In this document: piece after piece, positions 25,671 to 34,795 of the stretch | Layout of the letters: the number at the start of each line of letters is the position of its first letter | How positions within the stretch are numbered: position 1 is the first letter of the stretch | Assembly: GCF_000235505.1 (NCBI RefSeq) | Contig: NZ_JH379027.1 | Location: 3,238,723-3,296,849 of the forward strand | DNA from: Hungatella hathewayi WAL-18680 | GTDB lineage: Bacteria; Bacillota; Clostridia; Lachnospirales; Lachnospiraceae | Direction: 5' to 3' | DNA: 58,127 nucleotides | Notes under the pieces: model-generated | The model's database searches: none | Seen by the model: the letters and a program-made list of their open reading frames with translations, nothing else | Told to the model about the DNA's origin: nothing | Program-made: the position numbers and the translations under genes

Positions 25671-25976
25671 TTACCTCCAGATGCTGATGGCGCTGACCAC
25701 CGCAATACCGGTCAGCACCGCCGCAATCACAATCTGACCGATAGCGGCCGCCTTCTTCCGCTTCTCACGGCCGCTCTGCCGGTAACGGTACAGACCGTTG
25801 ACCAGATTCAGCACCGCCGCCAACAGAAATATCAGCGGAAACAGCATCATATACCCTTCCGGGTTCAAAAACGCCACCACGGCCATCACCACAATCAGAA
25901 TTCCGATTATGATGTGCAGCCAGTCAATCATCAGCGTTAAATTTCTGGGACTCTTTCGTTTTTCCTGTCCATACAT
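25671..25976 (-). CDS. Small three-helix membrane protein
   Basis: This 101-aa protein has three predicted membrane helices (about residues 16-36, 40-60 and 77-97) separated by a basic loop (YRQSGREKRKKAA). It resembles short hypothetical Lachnospiraceae membrane proteins; no function is recognised. It is tightly packed between argF (4 bp) and birA (5 bp), so it is co-transcribed with both. Confidence 0.7.
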   Translation of the reverse strand: MYGQEKRKSPRNLTLMIDWLHIIIGILIVVMAVVAFLNPEGYMMLFPLIFLLAAVLNLVNGLYRYRQSGREKRKKAAAIGQIVIAAVLTGIAVVSAISIWR

Positions 25977-25980
25977 ATCG

Positions 25981-26970
25981 TTATGCTCCTAACGTCGCCG
26001 CCATCACCGCTTTGATGGTGTGCATCCGGTTCTCCGCCTCGTCAAACACCTTTGACTGGGCGGACTCGAACACCTCATCCGTCACTTCCATATCCTGGAT
26101 GCCGAAACGGCCGCTCATCTCCTTGCCAATCTTTGTCTTCAAATCGTGGAACGCGGGCAGACAGTGTAAAAAGATGGCGCTGTCCTTCGCATTACCCATC
26201 ACCTTCGCTGTCACCTTGTACGGGGTCAGTTCCCGGATTCTCTCTTCCCACACTTCATCCGGCTCTCCCATGGATACCCACACGTCGGTGTAAATGACGT
26301 CGGCGTTCTTCGTTCCCTCTGCCACATCCTCCGTCAGGGTGATGGTGGCTCCGGACTGGGCTGCGTACTCCTGACACTGCTTCACCAGTTCCTCGTTGGG
26401 GAAATACTTCTTCGGCGCGCAGGCCACAAAATGCATGCCCATCTTGGCGCAGGCAATCATCAGGGAGTTGCCCATGTTGTAGCGGGCGTCGCCCATGTAC
26501 ACCAGCTTCACCCCTTTTAAATGGCCAAGCTGCTCTCTCACCGTCAGCAAATCGGCCAGCATCTGGGTGGGATGGTACTCGTTGGTCAGACCGTTCCACA
26601 CCGGAACACCGGCATATTTTGCCAGTTCTTCCACAATATCCTGCCCAAAACCACGGTATTCAATTCCTTCATACATTCTGCCAAGAACCCTGGCCGTATC
26701 CGGAATGCTCTCCTTCTTGCCAATCTGGGAGCCAGTCGGGTCCAGATATGTGGTTCCCATGCCCAAATCGTGGGCGGCCACCTCGAAGGCGCAGCGGGTG
26801 CGGGTGCTGGTCTTCTCAAAGATAAGGGCCACATTCTTCCCCTTTAAAGTATCCGTCAAAATTCCCTGTTTCTTCTTTTCCTTATACTCTGCCGACAAAT
26901 CCAGAAGATACCCTATCTCCTCCGGTGTAAAATCCTTCAGTGTCAGAAAACTCCTGCCTTTTAAATTCAT
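25981..26970 (-). CDS. argF: Ornithine carbamoyltransferase
   Basis: This 329-aa enzyme condenses ornithine and carbamoyl phosphate to citrulline. The carbamoyl-phosphate site [13 protein letters not shown] and the ornithine/catalytic motif [10 protein letters not shown] are intact, as is the [12 protein letters not shown] segment. Normal full length. It could serve arginine synthesis or arginine catabolism; the ARG-box-like palindromes upstream fit either. No other arg or arc gene is in the window. Confidence 0.95.
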   Translation of the reverse strand: MNLKGRSFLTLKDFTPEEIGYLLDLSAEYKEKKKQGILTDTLKGKNVALIFEKTSTRTRCAFEVAAHDLGMGTTYLDPTGSQIGKKESIPDTARVLGRMYEGIEYRGFGQDIVEELAKYAGVPVWNGLTNEYHPTQMLADLLTVREQLGHLKGVKLVYMGDARYNMGNSLMIACAKMGMHFVACAPKKYFPNEELVKQCQEYAAQSGATITLTEDVAEGTKNADVIYTDVWVSMGEPDEVWEERIRELTPYKVTAKVMGNAKDSAIFLHCLPAFHDLKTKIGKEMSGRFGIQDMEVTDEVFESAQSKVFDEAENRMHTIKAVMAATLGA

Positions 26971-27005
26971 AATCCCATCCTCCTAGCCTAAAGTCGTGTA
27001 TTTTT

Positions 27006-27040
27006 ATGCATTATTATAAATCATAATGCATAATTATGCA
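27006..27040. promoter_or_regulatory. ARG-box-like operator upstream of argF
   Basis: A perfect 14-bp palindrome TGCATAATTATGCA (27027-27040) overlaps a second inverted pair, ATGCATTAT (27006-27014) and ATAATGCAT (27023-27031). AT-rich tandem 18-bp boxes of this kind bind ArgR/AhrC hexamers. They lie 36-70 bp upstream of the argF start, a suitable operator position. Confidence 0.7.
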
Positions 27041-27064
27041 ACCCTTTCTTTTGTACTCAGTCTA

Positions 27065-28246
27065 CTATGCGTCCGCCAGTCCGGGCAGAATCCCCATCTC
27101 CTCCAGCGGGCGGCTGGTCTTGGCCAGCTTCGTCTGAATCAGCCGCACCAACTCCTCCACCGTATAGACCTGGAACCGGTTAATCTTCATCTTTTTTGCG
27201 ATGGATTCCAAAATCGCGATATACAAATCCTTGTAGTCCCAATCCTCCTTCAGCTTCAATTCCACGGCCGCCGCCGGGAATATCCGTTCGGTGTAATTGC
27301 GGTAGCCCTCCAGACTCTCCATGGACTCCGCATCCAGCTCCGGCTGAATATAGGCTTTCATCAGTTCCAGCTCCGACATCATTTTATCAAAGTAATAGGC
27401 CTCCGTGTTGGGTGCATCAATATAATACCACTTTCCGTACAATCCGTACAGCAGACGTTTGGCGTCATAGTAGCCCAGCATCATATTCTTTTTGGCCCGC
27501 TTTTTGTCAAATTCCAGAATTCCGCCCAAATCCTGGCGTGGGGCGATGTGATATACCGTGCAGTCCTCCGGTATCTCCGTCACCTTCTCACTGTCAAAAC
27601 CCAGGCCGTAGATACGGATGATGATAATATCCTTATAGTCATGCTCCAGCAGAATGGAGGTAGGCACATTGTTCCAGCCGCCACCGTCCATATACCGCTT
27701 TCCGTTAAGCTTCTCGTTCTTGAAGGCCGGGAAATAGGCGCTGGCCAGCAGCATATCTCCTATCTCCCCCTCCGGCGCCTCCTTCACATCCACGGTCAGC
27801 AGCCGTCTGTCGCTGACGGAGTAGGTGGTGATATAGAGCTCCCGGTCCGACGAGCGGATTTTCTCCTCATCGATGGTCTCCTCAATCAGCTCCTTCAGCG
27901 GCGTGATGTCAAAGCCCTTGTCCTTTAATATCCGCTTGGCGTCACTGATGAGGCTGCCGAAATTTAAGGATTTCAAATCCATCTTCATCACATTTTCAAT
28001 GACGTCGTCCTCCACATCCATCACCTTGGAATAACTGATATTTTCCCAGATATATTCCGCTTTGTCAATATCATCCATGCAGATCAGCGCGCCGTTTAGG
28101 GAGCCCACGGACGCCCCGGCGATTCCCTTTATCCGGACACCGGCTTCCCGAAGCGCCTTCCATGCCCCTATCTGGTAGGAGCCCTTGGCGCCCCCGCCTT
28201 CCAGTACAATGCCGTATTCCTTTGACAAATCCAGCTTTAACTCCAT
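27065..28246 (-). CDS. Patatin-like phospholipase
   Basis: This 393-aa protein has the patatin serine-hydrolase signature: oxyanion loop LEGGGAKGSYQIG (residues about 14-26), nucleophile elbow GASVG, and the catalytic aspartate in YMDGGGWNNVP. A C-terminal region of about 180 residues has no recognised domain. It probably hydrolyses membrane or host-derived acyl lipids in the cytoplasm; no signal peptide is present. RssA-type bacterial proteins are the nearest functional comparison. Confidence 0.9.
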   Translation of the reverse strand: MELKLDLSKEYGIVLEGGGAKGSYQIGAWKALREAGVRIKGIAGASVGSLNGALICMDDIDKAEYIWENISYSKVMDVEDDVIENVMKMDLKSLNFGSLISDAKRILKDKGFDITPLKELIEETIDEEKIRSSDRELYITTYSVSDRRLLTVDVKEAPEGEIGDMLLASAYFPAFKNEKLNGKRYMDGGGWNNVPTSILLEHDYKDIIIIRIYGLGFDSEKVTEIPEDCTVYHIAPRQDLGGILEFDKKRAKKNMMLGYYDAKRLLYGLYGKWYYIDAPNTEAYYFDKMMSELELMKAYIQPELDAESMESLEGYRNYTERIFPAAAVELKLKEDWDYKDLYIAILESIAKKMKINRFQVYTVEELVRLIQTKLAKTSRPLEEMGILPGLADA

Positions 28247-28287
28247 ATCGATGCCTCCTGCCTCTTAAGCCCTGCTGCATTTCTAAA

Positions 28288-28315
28288 ATAGGGCGCCTTA
28301 TTACAGGCACCCTAT
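28288..28315 (-). terminator. Terminator after the SPFH gene
   Basis: ATAGGG-C-GCCT pairs with AGGC-A-CCCTAT, followed by TTTTAG on the minus strand. It lies 33 bp after the SPFH gene stop. Confidence 0.75.
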
Positions 28316-28347
28316 GATTTCCTTGCTGATTTTTAAATGATATCGAT

Positions 28348-29283
28348 TTATGACTCCTTTGCCAGCTCGGCGATGGAGGTCACAAGACCCGCCATGTTCT
28401 GAATCTCCGACGGAATAATAATCTTGGTGGACTTGCCGTCTGCCACCTTCATAAATGCTTCCAGGCTCTTCATCTGAAGTACGGCCGCATCCGCACCGGC
28501 CTCTTTGAGGAAGCGGATACCGTCTGCATTGGCCTGCTGTACTTTCAGGATAGCGGCTGCCTGGCCTTCGGCCTCACGGATCATCTTCTCCTTCTCAGCT
28601 TCCGCACGGAGGATCGCGGACTGTTTCTCCGCCTCCGCATCCAGAATCACGGATTCCTTCTTACCTTCCGCCACAAGGATGGTGGACTTCTTCTCACCTT
28701 CCGCGCGAAGGATGGACTCACGGCGCTCACGCTCTGCCTTCATCTGTTTCTCCATGGCGTCCTGAATGGCAGCCGGAGGAATGATGTTCTTAAGCTCCAC
28801 ACGATTGACCTTGATGCCCCACGGGTCCGTGGCCACATCCAGGGAAGCTCTCATCTTGGTGTTGATGGTCTCTCTGGAGGTCAGTGTCTGGTCTAACTCC
28901 AAGTCACCGATGATGTTACGAAGGGTGGTGGCCGTCAGGTTCTCAATGGCCATAATCGGATTCTCCACGCCGTAGGTAAACAGCTTCGGGTCGGTAATCT
29001 GGAAGAAGACTACCGTATCAATTCTCATGGTAACATTATCCTTGGTGATAACCGGCTGTGGCGCGAAATCAACCACCTGCTCTTTTAAAATGACTCTCTT
29101 TGCCACACGGTCGATAAACGGAACCTTAAAATGCAGTCCCACGGACCAGGTTCCCTGATATGCGCCAAGACGCTCCACCACCATGGCCGTAGCCTGAGGT
29201 ACAATCTTGATGCAGGATGTCAGCACCAGCAGCACAATGATAGCGATAATGATAAATCCAAAAAATCCAGCAATTGCTCCCAT
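28348..29283 (-). CDS. SPFH/stomatin-like membrane protein (QmcA-type)
   Basis: This 311-aa protein has one N-terminal membrane segment (residues 5-27), an SPFH domain (about 28-190; VVERLGAYQGTWSVGLHF, KVNRVELKNIIPP) and a long Glu/Ala/Lys coiled coil (about 190-265; repeated AEGEKKS-type units). The partner NfeD protein is encoded 31 bp upstream, the usual SPFH/NfeD pairing. Such proteins form oligomeric membrane microdomain scaffolds and modulate membrane quality control. Confidence 0.93.
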   Translation of the reverse strand: MGAIAGFFGFIIIAIIVLLVLTSCIKIVPQATAMVVERLGAYQGTWSVGLHFKVPFIDRVAKRVILKEQVVDFAPQPVITKDNVTMRIDTVVFFQITDPKLFTYGVENPIMAIENLTATTLRNIIGDLELDQTLTSRETINTKMRASLDVATDPWGIKVNRVELKNIIPPAAIQDAMEKQMKAERERRESILRAEGEKKSTILVAEGKKESVILDAEAEKQSAILRAEAEKEKMIREAEGQAAAILKVQQANADGIRFLKEAGADAAVLQMKSLEAFMKVADGKSTKIIIPSEIQNMAGLVTSIAELAKES

Positions 29284-29314
29284 GTTTCATTTCCCCCTGT
29301 TCTTTTAGGTTTTA

Positions 29315-29797
29315 TTAGTGTTCTTTGTTTTCGTTTAAAACATTCTTAACGGCAGCTCCATTTTTATTTTCCAAGCTGCTCACTATCAATTTCACTCCAC
29401 GGATTTCCCGGATTACCACCTGGGTGCCTTCGGAAAAAATATCTTCGTCCCGCAGGGCCCTGGCCGTCCACTCCTGTCCGTTTACCACCGCTGCGCCGGT
29501 CCCTTTTAGGTTGTTCACCTCGGCCGTAATTCTTGCATTCCTTCCTATGAGACTGTCCACATTGGTCTTCACCGTCCTGCCGTTTAAGTACTTGGATGCA
29601 AGAGGTCTGGTAAAGAATAACAGGATAAAGGAGACAATGACGAAGACCGCCAGCTGCACTTCCACGCTCGCGCCAAACAGCGACAGAATAAACGCTAACA
29701 GCGCACCTCCGGCAAACCATATCGTTGTCAAAGCCATGGTTCCAATCTCAATTCCAACCAGAACTACAAAAGCAATTAACCAACAAATAGATGCCAC
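29315..29797 (-). CDS. NfeD-family membrane protein
   Basis: This 160-aa partner of the SPFH protein has a short form with three or four membrane helices (about residues 3-75) and a C-terminal OB-fold (SLIGRNARITAEVNNLKGTGAAVVNGQEW). The start is GTG at 29797, seven bases after AGGAGG. An in-frame ATG upstream contains that ribosome site. It lacks the ClpP-like protease domain of long NfeD proteins. Confidence 0.9.
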   Translation of the reverse strand: MASICWLIAFVVLVGIEIGTMALTTIWFAGGALLAFILSLFGASVEVQLAVFVIVSFILLFFTRPLASKYLNGRTVKTNVDSLIGRNARITAEVNNLKGTGAAVVNGQEWTARALRDEDIFSEGTQVVIREIRGVKLIVSSLENKNGAAVKNVLNENKEH

Positions 29798-29989
29798 GTT
29801 ACATTCCTCCTTCCCGGACATTCTTATGTGCTTCTCAACCGCGGTTTCCACACGGATGAGTCTGCCTTGGCAGATGATTTATGCTATTCAAATTGCATAA
29901 GAACATTACAATTTACAGATAGTATACTATATTTTCGTTAAATTAACAACAAAGATTCTATTAACATCTTATTAAATCTTTTGACTTTC

Positions 29990-30778
29990 TTAATATTTCT
30001 TTCTTCGCTGCCTTGCCGTCTCATACATCAGGATAGCGGAAGCCACGGCGGCGTTTAAGGATTCCACCTGGCCCAGCATGGGAATGCGGATGAGAGTGTC
30101 GGCCATGGCGGCTGTCTCCTTCTCCAGGCCGCTGGCTTCATTTCCAATCAAAAATCCGGTCCCACCGTGATAGTCTTCCTCATCATAGCTGTTTTTACCC
30201 GCAAGATGGGCAGCATAAAGATGGATATTCTGTTTTCTTAACAGGTTCAGGGTAGCCCTCAAGTCGTCCACATAGACGAAGGGGACGCGGTAAATGGAGC
30301 CCATGGTGGAGCGGATGACCTTTGGGTTGTAAATGTCGGCGGTGCCATTGTTCATGATGATTCCCGTGACGCCGGCGCCCTCCCCCGCTCTCAGAATCGT
30401 TCCTAAGTTTCCAGGGTCCTGGATGGTCTCCAGAATCATGATGTGGGCCGGGCCTGGGCTTTTTAAAATGTCCTCCACCCGGTATTCATACTGTTTTACA
30501 AGCGCCAGAATGCCCTGGGGCGTCTGGGTGTCGGACATGGCTTTTAACACGTCCTCGCTGACGGTCTCCACTTTTCTGACGCCCTTCATCATCTCCCGGT
30601 GGGCGCTGTCCGCCAGGAATTTCTCGGTGGCGTAGACCGCGTGGATGCGCTCTTTTGGGAGCTCGGAGAACATTTTTCCGCCCTCCACCACGAAGAGGCC
30701 GGTTTCTTTTCTGTATTTTGCTTTCTTTGTCAGTGCCGCCACCTGTTTTACCTGGGCGTTGCTGGTACTGGTTATCAT
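29990..30778 (-). CDS. SpoU/TrmH-family RNA 2'-O-methyltransferase
   Basis: This 262-aa methyltransferase has an N-terminal L7Ae-like RNA-binding domain (about 1-90). The C-terminal SPOUT fold shows motif 1 QDPGNLGTILRAGEGAG, motif 2 GFLIGNEASGL and motif 3 IPMLGQVESLNAAVA, which form the AdoMet knot. The target, rRNA or tRNA, cannot be assigned from sequence. It starts 17 bp after nadE ends. Confidence 0.92.
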   Translation of the reverse strand: MITSTSNAQVKQVAALTKKAKYRKETGLFVVEGGKMFSELPKERIHAVYATEKFLADSAHREMMKGVRKVETVSEDVLKAMSDTQTPQGILALVKQYEYRVEDILKSPGPAHIMILETIQDPGNLGTILRAGEGAGVTGIIMNNGTADIYNPKVIRSTMGSIYRVPFVYVDDLRATLNLLRKQNIHLYAAHLAGKNSYDEEDYHGGTGFLIGNEASGLEKETAAMADTLIRIPMLGQVESLNAAVASAILMYETARQRRKKY

Positions 30779-30795
30779 AGAATCTATTTCCCTTC

Positions 30796-32715
30796 TTAAT
30801 CTAATGTGAGCTGCTCCAGCTCTTCCAGCCAGATTCTGCCGCAGGCGTCGCTTGGCATCCGCAGGTCGCCTCGCGGGGAAACGGCCACGGAGCCCACCTT
30901 AGGGCCGTCCGGCAGACAGGAGCGCTTGAACTGCTGGCTGAAGAAGCGGCGGTAAAAGACTTTCAGCCATTTGAGAATCGTTGCATTATCGTAGATTCCC
31001 TCAAAGGCATGTTCCGCCATCCGGAATATCTTGGACGGCTCATAGCCAAACCGCAGTACATAATAGAGATAAAAATCGTGGAGCTCATATGGGCCCACCA
31101 AATCTTCCGTCTTCTGGGCGATGACGCCGTCCTCCGGCGGAAGCAGTTCCGGGCTGACCGGGGTGTCCAGGACATCCAGCAGTACGGCGCTCAGTTCCTC
31201 CTCCCCGCAGGTATCCGCATAGAAGCGCACCAGATGGCGCACTAAGGTCTTGGGAACGGAGGCATTGACTCCGTACATGGACATGTGGTCGCCGTTGTAG
31301 GTGGCCCAGCCAAGAGCCAGCTCCGACATGTCGCCGGTGCCAACCACCAGGCCGCCAATCTGGTTGGCGATGTCCATCAGCACCTGGGTCCGCTCTCTGG
31401 CCTGGCCGTTTTCGTAAGTCACGTCGTGATTGCCCATGTCCTGCCCGATGTCTGAGAAATGCTGCATCACGGAGGCGCGGATATCCACCTCTCTCAAGGA
31501 AGCGCCCAACTTTCTTGTCATGGTGCAGGCGTTCTGGTAGGTTCTGTCGGTGGTGCCGAAGCACGGCATGGTCACGGCCAGTATCTGCTCTCTCGGCAGT
31601 CCCAGCATATCGAAGGCTCTGGCTGTCACCAGCAGGGCCAGCGTGGAATCCAGGCCGCCGGAGATTCCCAGCACGGCGTGGGTAGTCTTCGTGTGCTCCA
31701 GCCGTTTTTTCAGGCCCATGGCCTGAATGGAGAGAATCTCCTCACAGCGTTTCCGCCGCTCCTCCCCGTTTTTGGGAACGAAGGGGGAATTGTCGATATA
31801 TCGCCTTAACACCACATCCCGCTCCGGGAGTGTAAACTTCACAGTCAGATAACCGTCATCGCAGGTCACCGGATGGGTGTTCATTCTCCGCCTGTCGCTG
31901 ATGATTCTGTCCAGGTCCATATCCGCATAGATGGTCTCGTTTTGAAACCGTTTGGAGACAGCCAGGCAGGTTCCGTCCTCAGCGATAATGTTGTGGCCGC
32001 CGAACACCAAATCCTGGGTCGACTCCCCCTCGCCGGCGTTGGCGTAGACGTAGCCGCACACCAGTCTGGCCGACTGGCCGGAGATGAGGGACTCCCGGTA
32101 GGTGTCCTTTCCCACGGTCTCGTCGCTGGCGGAGCAGTTTACGATCACAGTGGCCCCAGCCATGGTGTGGGCGATACTTGGCGGACACGGGGCCCACACG
32201 TCCTCACAGATTTCCGCCGCAACCGTCAGGCCCGGCACAGTATCACAGGTGAACAAAAGACTTGTCCCCATGGGAACCAGGCCGTTCCGCCACGGAACCA
32301 TGGTGATATCACGTTTTGCCGGAGTGAAATGTCTCACTTCATAAAATTCGGAGTAGTTTGGAAGATAGGTCTTTGGCACCAGGCCAAGAAGTTTTCCGTT
32401 GGCAAACAGCGCGGCCACGTTATAGAGCTTGCCGTCGTGCTGCCAGGGAAGTCCCACCACCGTCAGCATTTCCATCCCCTGGGACAGGGTGACCAGGCGG
32501 TCCAGTTCCTCCTTCGCCCGCCTCAATAAGGTGTCCTGGAGAAATAGGTCGCCGCAGGTGTAGGCCGTCAGGCACAGTTCCGGAAATACCATGATATCGG
32601 CCTGGTTTTCCACTCCCTCCTGCATTCTCTCATAGATCTGCTCTGCATTGTACGCCGGGTCCGCCACCCGGATATTCGGCGTTGACGCCGCTGTCCTGAT
32701 AAATCCCTGTCTCAT
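30796..32715 (-). CDS. nadE: Glutamine-dependent NAD+ synthetase
   Basis: This 639-aa two-domain enzyme has an N-terminal nitrilase-fold glutaminase (about 1-290). Its E-K-C triad is in FPELCLTAY, VPKTYLPNY and AAEICEDVW. The C-terminal NAD synthetase carries the PP-loop SGGLDSTLAL and the GTGDMSELALGW motif. It amidates deamido-NAD using ammonia channelled from glutamine. Length is normal for the long clostridial form. Confidence 0.95.
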   Translation of the reverse strand: MRQGFIRTAASTPNIRVADPAYNAEQIYERMQEGVENQADIMVFPELCLTAYTCGDLFLQDTLLRRAKEELDRLVTLSQGMEMLTVVGLPWQHDGKLYNVAALFANGKLLGLVPKTYLPNYSEFYEVRHFTPAKRDITMVPWRNGLVPMGTSLLFTCDTVPGLTVAAEICEDVWAPCPPSIAHTMAGATVIVNCSASDETVGKDTYRESLISGQSARLVCGYVYANAGEGESTQDLVFGGHNIIAEDGTCLAVSKRFQNETIYADMDLDRIISDRRRMNTHPVTCDDGYLTVKFTLPERDVVLRRYIDNSPFVPKNGEERRKRCEEILSIQAMGLKKRLEHTKTTHAVLGISGGLDSTLALLVTARAFDMLGLPREQILAVTMPCFGTTDRTYQNACTMTRKLGASLREVDIRASVMQHFSDIGQDMGNHDVTYENGQARERTQVLMDIANQIGGLVVGTGDMSELALGWATYNGDHMSMYGVNASVPKTLVRHLVRFYADTCGEEELSAVLLDVLDTPVSPELLPPEDGVIAQKTEDLVGPYELHDFYLYYVLRFGYEPSKIFRMAEHAFEGIYDNATILKWLKVFYRRFFSQQFKRSCLPDGPKVGSVAVSPRGDLRMPSDACGRIWLEELEQLTLD

Positions 32716-32748
32716 GATGCACTCCTTTATCTGTTATGGCTTATTCTG

Positions 32749-34158
32749 TTACTGTTTTTGAACTGTCTCAGCTGCCGGACACGGTGATTTCACCGGCTCC
32801 GGCGTGATGGTATAACGGGGCAGCCACTTGGCCTTGACGCAGTATACAATATCCATCAGCATGGTGGTAATCCAGGTGATGGGGTAACACAGCATGACCG
32901 CGCCGTAGCTTGGGAAAAACGGGACTGCCAGGTTGATATATATCATACGCAGGATACACATATTTCCCACGCCGATTAACATGGATACCATGGTCTTGCC
33001 GGCTCCCCGGAAGCTGCCCATCAGGATGTTGTGCACTGTCATGGTCATATAAAACGGGAGCAGCAGATACATGGTCCGGTGGCCGTATTCCAGCACCGCC
33101 GGGTCGGAGGAAAAGATTCTGAGAACCCGGTCCACCTGGAAGAACAGCACTGCCGACATGACCGCCGTGTAAACCGCGCCGATGACCAGTCCCTGAAAGA
33201 TACCCTTTTTCACCCTGGGAATGTTTCTGGCACCCACGTTCTGGCCGGTAAAGGTGGTGGCCGCCATACAGAAGCTCTGAAGCGGCAGCATCACGAAGCC
33301 GTCGATTTTACAGTAGGAGCCAAACCCGGCCATGGCGGCCGCGCCGAAGCTGTTGACATTTGCCTGGACGATCACATTTGACAGGGAAATGATGGACTGC
33401 TGCACGCCGCTTGGGATGCCAATTTTCAGGATGCGGCTCATCATCCGCTTGTCAATTTTTATTTTCGATAATTCCAGCCGGTACGCCTCGTTTGAGCGGG
33501 TCAGGGCCAGCATGACCAGCATGGCCGAGATAAACTGGGCGGTCACCGTGGCATAGCCCACGCCGGCCACGCCCATGTGGAACACCACCACAAACACCAA
33601 GTCCAGCACAATATTGACCACGGAGGACACACACAGGTAATACAGCGGCCTTCTGGAATCTCCCACCGCCCGCAGGATGCCCGCGCCCATATTGTAGACC
33701 AGATTAAACAGCGAACCGCCGAAGAAGATGCGGAAATACACCACGGAATTGCTCATAACCTCCTCCGGGGTACCCATCCATCTCAGAATAATCGGGGAAA
33801 TCGCAATGCCCAGCACGGTCAGGAAAATGCCGCCCCAGATACTGAGGGCCATACAAGTATGAACCGCCCAGTGCAGCTTCTGCTCTTCCTTCCCGCCATA
33901 ATACTGGGAAATGATGACGCCGGCTCCGGTGGCGATTCCCATAAACATACCGATAATCAGATTGATCAGCGAGTTGCTGGAGCCCACGGCCGCCAGGGCC
34001 TCACTGCCGATATAATTGCCAACCACAACAGAGTCTACCGTATTGTATAACTGTTGAAATAAGTTGCCCATCAAAAGAGGCATGGAAAATGCCAGCAGCT
34101 GTTTCCAGATGACACCTTCCGTCATCATGATGGTCTTCGTCTTTTGTTTTCCTATCAC
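32749..34158 (-). CDS. MATE family efflux transporter (1)
   Basis: This 469-aa protein has twelve predicted membrane helices and the MATE pattern PLLMGNLFQQLYNTVDSVVVGNYIG in helix 1 region (only part quoted). The start is GTG at 34158, with AGGGGGA eight bases upstream; longer in-frame starts lack a ribosome site. It is divergent from an Rrf2 regulator (34331) with a palindromic operator between, so the regulator may control it. Substrates probably include cationic drugs or metabolites; specificity unknown. Confidence 0.9.
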   Translation of the reverse strand: MIGKQKTKTIMMTEGVIWKQLLAFSMPLLMGNLFQQLYNTVDSVVVGNYIGSEALAAVGSSNSLINLIIGMFMGIATGAGVIISQYYGGKEEQKLHWAVHTCMALSIWGGIFLTVLGIAISPIILRWMGTPEEVMSNSVVYFRIFFGGSLFNLVYNMGAGILRAVGDSRRPLYYLCVSSVVNIVLDLVFVVVFHMGVAGVGYATVTAQFISAMLVMLALTRSNEAYRLELSKIKIDKRMMSRILKIGIPSGVQQSIISLSNVIVQANVNSFGAAAMAGFGSYCKIDGFVMLPLQSFCMAATTFTGQNVGARNIPRVKKGIFQGLVIGAVYTAVMSAVLFFQVDRVLRIFSSDPAVLEYGHRTMYLLLPFYMTMTVHNILMGSFRGAGKTMVSMLIGVGNMCILRMIYINLAVPFFPSYGAVMLCYPITWITTMLMDIVYCVKAKWLPRYTITPEPVKSPCPAAETVQKQ

Positions 34159-34258
34159 AGATACGCTCCCCCTAACGTTTCTTGCTCTGACATGCCGCGC
34201 ATGTACATCATAGGTTTTCATTATACATCTTTTGCCAATAAAATGGAAGTTTACTTTT

Positions 34259-34278
34259 TTGTACGCAATCGTGTACAA
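34259..34278. promoter_or_regulatory. Palindrome between the MATE and Rrf2 genes
   Basis: TTGTAC (34259-34264) and GTACAA (34273-34278) form an inverted repeat in the divergent intergenic region. It lies about 53 bp upstream of the Rrf2 start and is a candidate Rrf2 operator or shared promoter element. Confidence 0.5.
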
Positions 34279-34330
34279 TATGGATATCATACTAACTTGA
34301 TAAGAATTATAGGAAGGCGGTATTTTCTAA

Positions 34331-34759
34331 ATGAAAATTTCAACAAAGGGGCGGTATGCCCTGCGCATGATGTTGGAGTTTGCCCTTCACCCGGACGAAT
34401 GTACGAAGATTAACCAGGTCGCCAAACGCCAGCAGATATCGGAGAAGTATCTGGAGCAGATTGTCACCATTCTCTCCCGCGCCGGCTACGTGAAAAGCAT
34501 GCGTGGCGCCCAAGGTGGATATATGCTGACAAAGGAGCCATCAGAATACACGGTGGGCATGATTCTGCGCCTGACAGAGGGAAGCCTGGCCCCCGTGGCC
34601 TGCCTTGATGCGGACGAGCCCTGCGGCAGGAGCAGCACCTGCGTCACACTGGATGTGTGGCGGCAGTTAAATGATGCCATCAACCAGGTTGTGGACCATG
34701 TGACGCTGGCGGACCTGGTGAAAGAGCAGCTGGCGAAGCCGGGTTATACCTTGCTTTAG
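34331..34759 (+). CDS. Rrf2 family transcriptional regulator
   Basis: This 142-aa regulator has a winged-helix N-terminus (MKISTKGRYALRMML, then YLEQIVTILSRAGYVKSMRGAQGGY). Near its C-terminus are three cysteines in C-x6-C-x5-C order (ACLDADEPCGRSSTC), close to the IscR 2Fe-2S ligand pattern, so it may sense iron-sulfur status, redox or nitric oxide. It is followed 36 bp later by tcdA. A nifS/iscU cluster, which often accompanies such regulators, is not adjacent. Confidence 0.92.
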   Translation: MKISTKGRYALRMMLEFALHPDECTKINQVAKRQQISEKYLEQIVTILSRAGYVKSMRGAQGGYMLTKEPSEYTVGMILRLTEGSLAPVACLDADEPCGRSSTCVTLDVWRQLNDAINQVVDHVTLADLVKEQLAKPGYTLL

Positions 34760-34795
34760 AAATTAGTATATAGTATACCCACAGGAGTCATCATT

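Noticed and set aside
30796-31564. Frameshift suspected in nadE because of long overlapping frames
   Set aside because: The main frame is uninterrupted and contains both complete domains; the other frames are high-GC shadows.
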